Assembly: GCF_001907675.1 (NCBI RefSeq)
Contig: NZ_MPNT01000029.1
Coordinates: 12,762 to 76,761, forward strand
Source: Mycobacterium paraffinicum
Lineage (GTDB): Bacteria; Actinomycetota; Actinomycetes; Mycobacteriales; Mycobacteriaceae
Length of the DNA: 64,000 bases
Reading direction: 5' to 3'
Both the position numbers and the translations under genes were made by a program. This document shows, one piece after another, positions 60,009 through 64,000 of this stretch. The notes under the pieces are model-generated. The model had not been told where the DNA came from. It saw only the letters and a list, made by a program, of their open reading frames with translations, and searched no databases. Position 1 is the stretch's first letter. Each line of letters starts with the position of its first letter.

Positions 60009-60464
60009 ATGCGCACTTTCGAATCCGTAGCCGATCTCGCGGCCGCTACCGGCGAGACGATCGGGCACAGCGACTGGGTGACGATCACCCAAGACGACGT
60101 CAACCTGTTCGCCGACGCGACTGGCGATCACCAGTGGATCCACGTGGACCCGGAGCGCGCGGCCGCCGGGCCGTTCGGCGGGACGATCGCCCACGGCTTC
60201 ATGACGCTGGCGCTGCTGCCGCGCCTGCAGCACCAGATCTACACCGTCAACGGGGTCAAGCTCGCAATCAACTACGGCCTCAACAAGGTTCGTTTTCCGG
60301 CCCCGGTGCCGGTCGGCTCCCGAGTGCGCGCGCAGACATCGTTGGTCGGCGTCGACGACGTCGGGAACGGCGCCGTGCAGGCGACCATGTCGACGACCGT
60401 CGAGATCGAGGGCGCACCCAAACCCGCGTGCGTGGCTGAAAGCATCGTCCGCTACATCAGCTGA
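60009..60464 (+). CDS. htdZ: MaoC-like (R)-hydratase HtdZ
   Basis: This 151-residue hot-dog-fold hydratase is predicted to hydrate trans-2-enoyl-CoA to (R)-3-hydroxyacyl-CoA. The hydratase-2 motif is NLFADATGDHQWIHVDPERA (Asp and His catalytic), followed by GPFGGTIAHGFMTLAL. The length and place next to fadE1 match Rv0130 of M. tuberculosis. GGAGAAACTCA precedes ATG. It is convergent with fadE1 across a hairpin. Confidence 0.93.
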   Translation: MRTFESVADLAAATGETIGHSDWVTITQDDVNLFADATGDHQWIHVDPERAAAGPFGGTIAHGFMTLALLPRLQHQIYTVNGVKLAINYGLNKVRFPAPVPVGSRVRAQTSLVGVDDVGNGAVQATMSTTVEIEGAPKPACVAESIVRYIS

Positions 60465-60490
60465 CGGTCGCCGGCGCCACCGCCAGACAT

Positions 60491-60530
60491 AACCTACGGC
60501 GACGCGTTCCGGAGTGTCGTCGCCGAGGTT
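60491..60530. terminator. Hairpin terminator between htdZ and fadE1
   Basis: AACCT-a-CGGCGACG pairs with CGTCGCCG-AGGTT around a 13-base loop: an 8-bp perfect inner stem plus 5 bp outside a one-base bulge. The convergent context suits a shared terminator. Confidence 0.65.
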
Positions 60531-60595
60531 TACGTGTCGTGGGGGAGCGGTGCGGGGTCTGCCCAGGGGCGCCACCGCGGCGGCGGGGGCGGCGC

Positions 60596-61945
60596 TCAGA
60601 ACTCCGCGACGGAATGCTCGAGCCGCTCGGCCAGCCGGGCTTGCGCCTCCGCGCGCCGGGTGGGGATGTGCGCGGACGGGAATGGCGTTGTCACCGGCTG
60701 ATATTCGCGCAACGTGCGGCGAGCCACCGTCATCTTGTGGAGTTCGGTGGCGCCGTCGGCGATGCCCAGCGACTCCGCGGCGACCATCATCTTGACGAAC
60801 GGCATCTCGTCGGACACCCCGAGGGCGCCGTGCAGGTGCATCGCCCGCTGCACGACGTCGTGCAGGACCTGGGGCATCGCGACCTTCACCGCGGCGATGT
60901 CGCGGCGCACCTTCTGGTAGTCGTGGTGCTTGTCGATCAGCCACGCGGTGCGCAGCACCAGCAGCCGGAACTGTTCGATCTGGATCCAGCTGTCGGCGAT
61001 CTTCTCCTGAGTCATCTGAAAGTCGGAGAGCCGCCCGTGTCGCGTCTTGCGGGATACGGCCCGCTCGCACATCATGTCGAAGGCGCTGCGCGCCAACGCG
61101 ATTGTGCGCATTGCGTGGTGGATGCGGCCGCCGCCGAGTCGCGTTTGCGCGATCATGAACGCCTGGCCCTCGCCGCCCAGCACGTGATCGGCCGGGACAC
61201 GGACATCGGTGTAGCGGACATAGCCGTGGCTGGCACGCCCCGAGGATTCGGTGCCGACGCCGACGTTGCGGACGATCTCGATGCCGGGTGTCTCGGCCGG
61301 AACGATGAACAGCGACATCTTGTCGTAGGTGCGCGCTTCGGCGTGGGTGACCGCCATGACGATGAAGAACGACGCGTGCTTTGCGTTGGTGGAGAACCAC
61401 TTCTCGCCGTTGATCACCCAATAGCCGCCGTCCCGGGTCGCGGCGGTGACGAATTGTCCCGGATCCGAACCGCCCTGCGGCTCGGTCATCGAATAGCACG
61501 AGGTGATCTCGCCGTCGAGCAGCGGCTGCAGGTAGCGCGCCTTCTGTTCGTCGGTGCCGAACATGGCCAGAATCTCGGCGTTGCCCGAGTCCGGCGCCTG
61601 GCAGCCGAACACCGACGGTGCCCACCGGGAACGGCCGAGGATCTCGTTGAGCAGGGCGAGCTTGACCTGGCCGAAGCCCTGGCCGCCGAGCTCCGGCCGC
61701 AGATGTGCGGCCCACAGCCCCTGATCCTTGACCTGCTGCTGCAATGGCCGCAGGATCGACATCATCTCGGCGTTCTTCTTGTCATACGGGTCGAGCGCCA
61801 CCAGGTCGAGGGGTTCGAGCACGTCGACCATGAACTTCTCGACCCAGTCGAGCTTGGCCTGGTATTCCGGGTCCGTTTCGAAATCCCACACGGTGACCAC
61901 CCGTTCCCCGGCGCGGCGTCGCGCCGGACTCGTCGATGAAGCCAC
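60596..61945 (-). CDS. fadE1: Acyl-CoA dehydrogenase FadE1
   Basis: This flavoenzyme of up to 449 residues dehydrogenates an acyl-CoA. Segments CYSMTEPQGGSDP, YWVINGEKWFSTNA, RVPADHVLGGEGQAF, RTRHGRLSDFQMTQEKIADS (here as parts) and HLHGALGVSDEMPFVKMM are typical. GTG 61900 begins VVTVWDFETDPEY, which may be the true start; the 61945 ATG adds 15 unremarkable residues. Location next to htdZ matches Rv0131c. It may act with HtdZ in fatty-acid or sterol side-chain oxidation. Confidence 0.9.
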   Translation of the reverse strand: MASSTSPARRRAGERVVTVWDFETDPEYQAKLDWVEKFMVDVLEPLDLVALDPYDKKNAEMMSILRPLQQQVKDQGLWAAHLRPELGGQGFGQVKLALLNEILGRSRWAPSVFGCQAPDSGNAEILAMFGTDEQKARYLQPLLDGEITSCYSMTEPQGGSDPGQFVTAATRDGGYWVINGEKWFSTNAKHASFFIVMAVTHAEARTYDKMSLFIVPAETPGIEIVRNVGVGTESSGRASHGYVRYTDVRVPADHVLGGEGQAFMIAQTRLGGGRIHHAMRTIALARSAFDMMCERAVSRKTRHGRLSDFQMTQEKIADSWIQIEQFRLLVLRTAWLIDKHHDYQKVRRDIAAVKVAMPQVLHDVVQRAMHLHGALGVSDEMPFVKMMVAAESLGIADGATELHKMTVARRTLREYQPVTTPFPSAHIPTRRAEAQARLAERLEHSVAEF

Positions 61946-61972
61946 CCAATCGTAGATGGCGGGCGGGGCGGA

Positions 61973-62668
61973 TCAGTCGTCGCCGCGGGTATCGATGACG
62001 CGCTGCGCGATGTCGATGAGCTTGACCTGACTCTCCTGGGACAGCCGGCGCAGCAGGTCGAACGCGCGCAGCTCGTCCACGCCGTAGCGCTCCATGATGA
62101 TGCCCTTGGCCTGCCCGATTCTGTCGCGCGTCGACAGGGCCGATTGCATCTGCTGCCCGTGGCGGCCGGCCATGATCGCCGAGGCGGCGTGCGCGGCGAG
62201 CACGGAGCCGATGGTCTCGGCCTCGGTGTCCCACACGCCGGGCCGGAAGCTGAACAGATTCAGCGCGCCGGCCGTCCGATCGGCGGTATACAGCTTAAAT
62301 GAAAGACTGCTCAGCACACCGCATTTCACCGCAGCCGGAGCGTATTGGGGCCAGCGCGGTTCGTCGCGGAGGTCGTCGGTGCGCACGATCGTCTGCTGGA
62401 GCGCGGCGTCATGGCAGGGGCCCTCGCCGAACTCGTGCTGAAGCTTGTCGAGCTCCGCGGCCAGGCCGTCGGTGTCGGCGACCGATTCGAAGTCGCCCCC
62501 ATTGACCAGCAAAACCCCGGCGACGTCCGCAGCCGGTATCAGCTCCACCGCGGCGGCGGTCACGTCGGTGAGAAGGTCACCCAGCGAGCGGGGCGCGGCG
62601 ATGTCGCGGGCCAGCTCGGCCATCCGCACGGCCAGCTCGTGCCGGGAACTCGAGTCCGATAACTCCAT
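61973..62668 (-). CDS. GAF-ANTAR signal protein
   Basis: This 231-residue protein has an N-terminal GAF sensor domain (about 25-160, with EFGEGPCHDAAL and GALNLFSF) and a C-terminal ANTAR RNA-binding domain (about 165-225, with STRDRIGQAKGIIMERYGV, then AFDLLRRLSQESQVKL). ANTAR proteins stop premature transcription termination by binding paired hairpins in leader RNAs. The ligand and targets are unknown. It lies 27 bp upstream of the fadE1 start on the same strand and may be its operon partner. Confidence 0.9.
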   Translation of the reverse strand: MELSDSSSRHELAVRMAELARDIAAPRSLGDLLTDVTAAAVELIPAADVAGVLLVNGGDFESVADTDGLAAELDKLQHEFGEGPCHDAALQQTIVRTDDLRDEPRWPQYAPAAVKCGVLSSLSFKLYTADRTAGALNLFSFRPGVWDTEAETIGSVLAAHAASAIMAGRHGQQMQSALSTRDRIGQAKGIIMERYGVDELRAFDLLRRLSQESQVKLIDIAQRVIDTRGDD

Positions 62669-62759
62669 GAGACCGGATTGTCCACTACGGCTCCGGTCGC
62701 CTCACCCGCGCACCGTTCAGCGCCCGGCGGTACGCGGTCCGGGAGTTGCTGTCACCGCC

Positions 62760-62784
62760 GTTTGGCGGCAAAGGCCGCGGGTAT
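62760..62784 (+). promoter_or_regulatory. SigF-like promoter of the manganese catalase gene
   Basis: GTTT (62760-62763), a 15-base spacer and GGGTAT (62779-62784) match the mycobacterial SigF consensus. Transcription would start near 62790, about 37 bp before the GTG start. Confidence 0.6.
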
Positions 62785-62826
62785 CCGGCGACACCATAAC
62801 CTCATCGACAAGCCTAGGGAGACCCA

Positions 62827-63723
62827 GTGTTCGTTCATAACAAAGATCTTCAATTCGAGGTACGGGTCGACCGGCCCGACCCGCGGTTCGCGACGTTGCT
62901 GATGGACCAGTTCGGCGGCGCCAACGGGGAACTCACCGCCGCGTTGCAGTACTTCACCCAGGCCTTCGTGCTGCGGCAGAAGAACCCGAAGATGTACGAC
63001 CTGTTCATGGACATCGCGACCGAGGAGCTGAGTCACCTCGAGATGGTCGGCTCGATGATCACGATGTTGCTCGACGGGCTCAACGACAACTTGAAGCTCG
63101 CTCACGAGAAGTGCGACTGGATGCCGGCGGTGGCCAGCGGGGACGGACGTGACGGCATCATCCACTCCGTGTCGGTCAACCCGCTGTTCCTGGTGCTCAG
63201 CGGTGGTGGGCCGGACGTCAAGGACTCCGGGGGAAACAACTGGACCGGCGCCTTCATCGACGCCAACGGCGACCCGACCGTCGACCTGCGCAACAACATC
63301 GCGGCCGAGTCGCGCGCCAAGATCGTGTACGAGTACCTCAAGCAGTACACCGACGACCCCGGTGTGCAGGACACCCTCAATTTCCTCATGACGCGCGAGG
63401 TCGCGCACTACCAGCAGTTCACCGCGGCGCTGAACGAGCTCCCGGTGAACTTCCCGCCAGGGCAGCTGCCGGGCGACCCGCGCTTCCAGAACGTCGCGTT
63501 CAACATGTCCAACGGCAACGGCGAATCGATCCGCGGCCCGTGGAACCAGGGCCAGGGGCCGTGGCCGAAGGGCGTGGAGTGGGAGTACGTCGAAAAGCCC
63601 GAACAGCAGTGGCTGGCTGGTAGCACCCGGCAGAACCAGGGTGCGCAGCAAAACCCCCAGGGTTCGCCCGCGATCAAGGCCGAGAAGCCGTTCACGCACG
63701 AACAGCACACGCCCACAAGTTAA
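62827..63723 (+). CDS. Manganese catalase family protein
   Basis: This 298-residue non-heme catalase decomposes H2O2 with a dimanganese centre. The metal-ligating helices are visible as GANGELTAALQYFTQAF, IATEELSHLEMVGSMI, ESRAKIVYEYLKQY and LMTREVAHYQQFTAAL, with the Glu/His ligands typical of the family. The C-terminal 70 residues are glutamine- and proline-rich. The GTG start follows AGGGAGA. A strong terminator follows. It is often a general-stress gene in mycobacteria, which agrees with the SigF-like promoter. Confidence 0.92.
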   Translation: MFVHNKDLQFEVRVDRPDPRFATLLMDQFGGANGELTAALQYFTQAFVLRQKNPKMYDLFMDIATEELSHLEMVGSMITMLLDGLNDNLKLAHEKCDWMPAVASGDGRDGIIHSVSVNPLFLVLSGGGPDVKDSGGNNWTGAFIDANGDPTVDLRNNIAAESRAKIVYEYLKQYTDDPGVQDTLNFLMTREVAHYQQFTAALNELPVNFPPGQLPGDPRFQNVAFNMSNGNGESIRGPWNQGQGPWPKGVEWEYVEKPEQQWLAGSTRQNQGAQQNPQGSPAIKAEKPFTHEQHTPTS

Positions 63724-63735
63724 TTGGGACGATGA

Positions 63736-63765
63736 GGCCGGGCGCTGACGACCCAGCGCCCGGCC
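63736..63765. terminator. Intrinsic-type terminator after the catalase gene
   Basis: GGCCGGGCGCT pairs perfectly with AGCGCCCGGCC around an 8-base loop, followed by TTT. It probably serves both converging genes. Confidence 0.85.
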
Positions 63766-63778
63766 TTTGTGTCTCTCG

Positions 63779-64000
63779 CTACTTGACCTGAGGGTCCGGC
63801 GGGTTGTCCTCCGCGCGTCCGGTGAGCGCGTCACGGACGTGGTCGACCGCCGCAGCTGCCAGTCCCATGGTTTTCAGAACGATTAGCGGCGCCCCGTGCT
63901 GGGCCGCAATCTCGCGGACGGCGTCGGTCAGCTGCCCGTCGTCGGCCACGTCGGCAGTGACACCGATGGCAGTGCCCCCTTCGGTGCGGATTGCCTCGAC
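63779..64000 (-). CDS. Partial gene: SDR-like fragment with unusual C-terminus
   Basis: A minus-strand frame enters at the window edge and ends at TAG (63779-63781). Its first 43 residues resemble the beta-3/alpha-3 part of an SDR (IRTEGGTAIGVTADVADDGQ, then REIAAQHGAPLIVL). Where NNAG and the catalytic half should follow, it reads KTMGLAAAAVDHVRDALTGRA and stops after about 30 more residues. It is either a truncated SDR or a different protein with an SDR-like stretch. The start lies outside the window. Confidence 0.6.
   Translation of the reverse strand, partial: VEAIRTEGGTAIGVTADVADDGQLTDAVREIAAQHGAPLIVLKTMGLAAAAVDHVRDALTGRAEDNPPDPQVK

Overview
The window is high-G+C actinobacterial DNA and almost certainly comes from a non-tuberculous Mycobacterium. 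The evidence is antigen 85C with its signal peptide, an MmpS/MmpL pair, mycobacterial FadD/FadE paralogues, a carboxylic acid reductase and, above all, gene order. From ctpI to fadE1 the backbone follows the M. tuberculosis order as I know it (Rv0107c to Rv0131c): ctpI, small ORF, rhomboid protease, acyltransferase, ldtA, oxyS, oxcA, fadD7, fusA2, the Rv0121c-type flavin/F420 protein, pepA, treS, mak, a membrane protein, fbpC, htdZ, fadE1. No PE/PPE gene, rRNA, tRNA, CRISPR array or insertion sequence was seen.

Four blocks interrupt or replace parts of that backbone. (1) 6.5-9.2 kb: an ECF sigma factor with a SnoaL-like tail, divergent from an SDR and a DUF899 gene. (2) 11.4-26.7 kb: a 15-kb catabolic island. 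A seven-gene minus-strand operon (SDR, Rieske oxygenase, Baeyer-Villiger-type monooxygenase, SDR, family III CoA-transferase, TPP enzyme, aldehyde dehydrogenase) lies divergent from a SMP-30-type beta-propeller gene, a GntR regulator, an acyl-CoA ligase and an SDR, and a zinc alcohol dehydrogenase closes the block. (3) 29.0-36.9 kb, where M. tuberculosis carries heptose-nucleotide genes: an O-methyltransferase, a clear M-box (ykoK) Mg2+ riboswitch leading into a small ORF and an NRAMP-related transporter, a quinone oxidoreductase and a carboxylic acid reductase. (4) 52.0-59.8 kb, between fbpC and htdZ: a MarR/ABC exporter operon whose permease is frameshifted, a phosphoesterase, an MmpS/MmpL operon, and a divergent CsoR-like repressor with two palindromic operators followed by DsbA-like and DUF302 genes.

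The backbone genes serve cell-envelope and storage metabolism: 3-3 peptidoglycan cross-linking (ldtA), mycolyl transfer (fbpC), trehalose/maltose-1-phosphate flux towards alpha-glucan (treS, mak), a likely oxalate pathway (fadD7, oxcA) and fatty-acid turnover (fadD, fadE1, htdZ). The right end carries a GAF-ANTAR regulator and a manganese catalase with a SigF-like promoter. The most notable items are the riboswitch-controlled transporter, whose substituted metal-site motifs point to Mg2+ rather than Mn2+/Fe2+; the catabolic island, whose TPP enzyme has an altered metal-binding motif; and the thiol-only CsoR-family repressor module.
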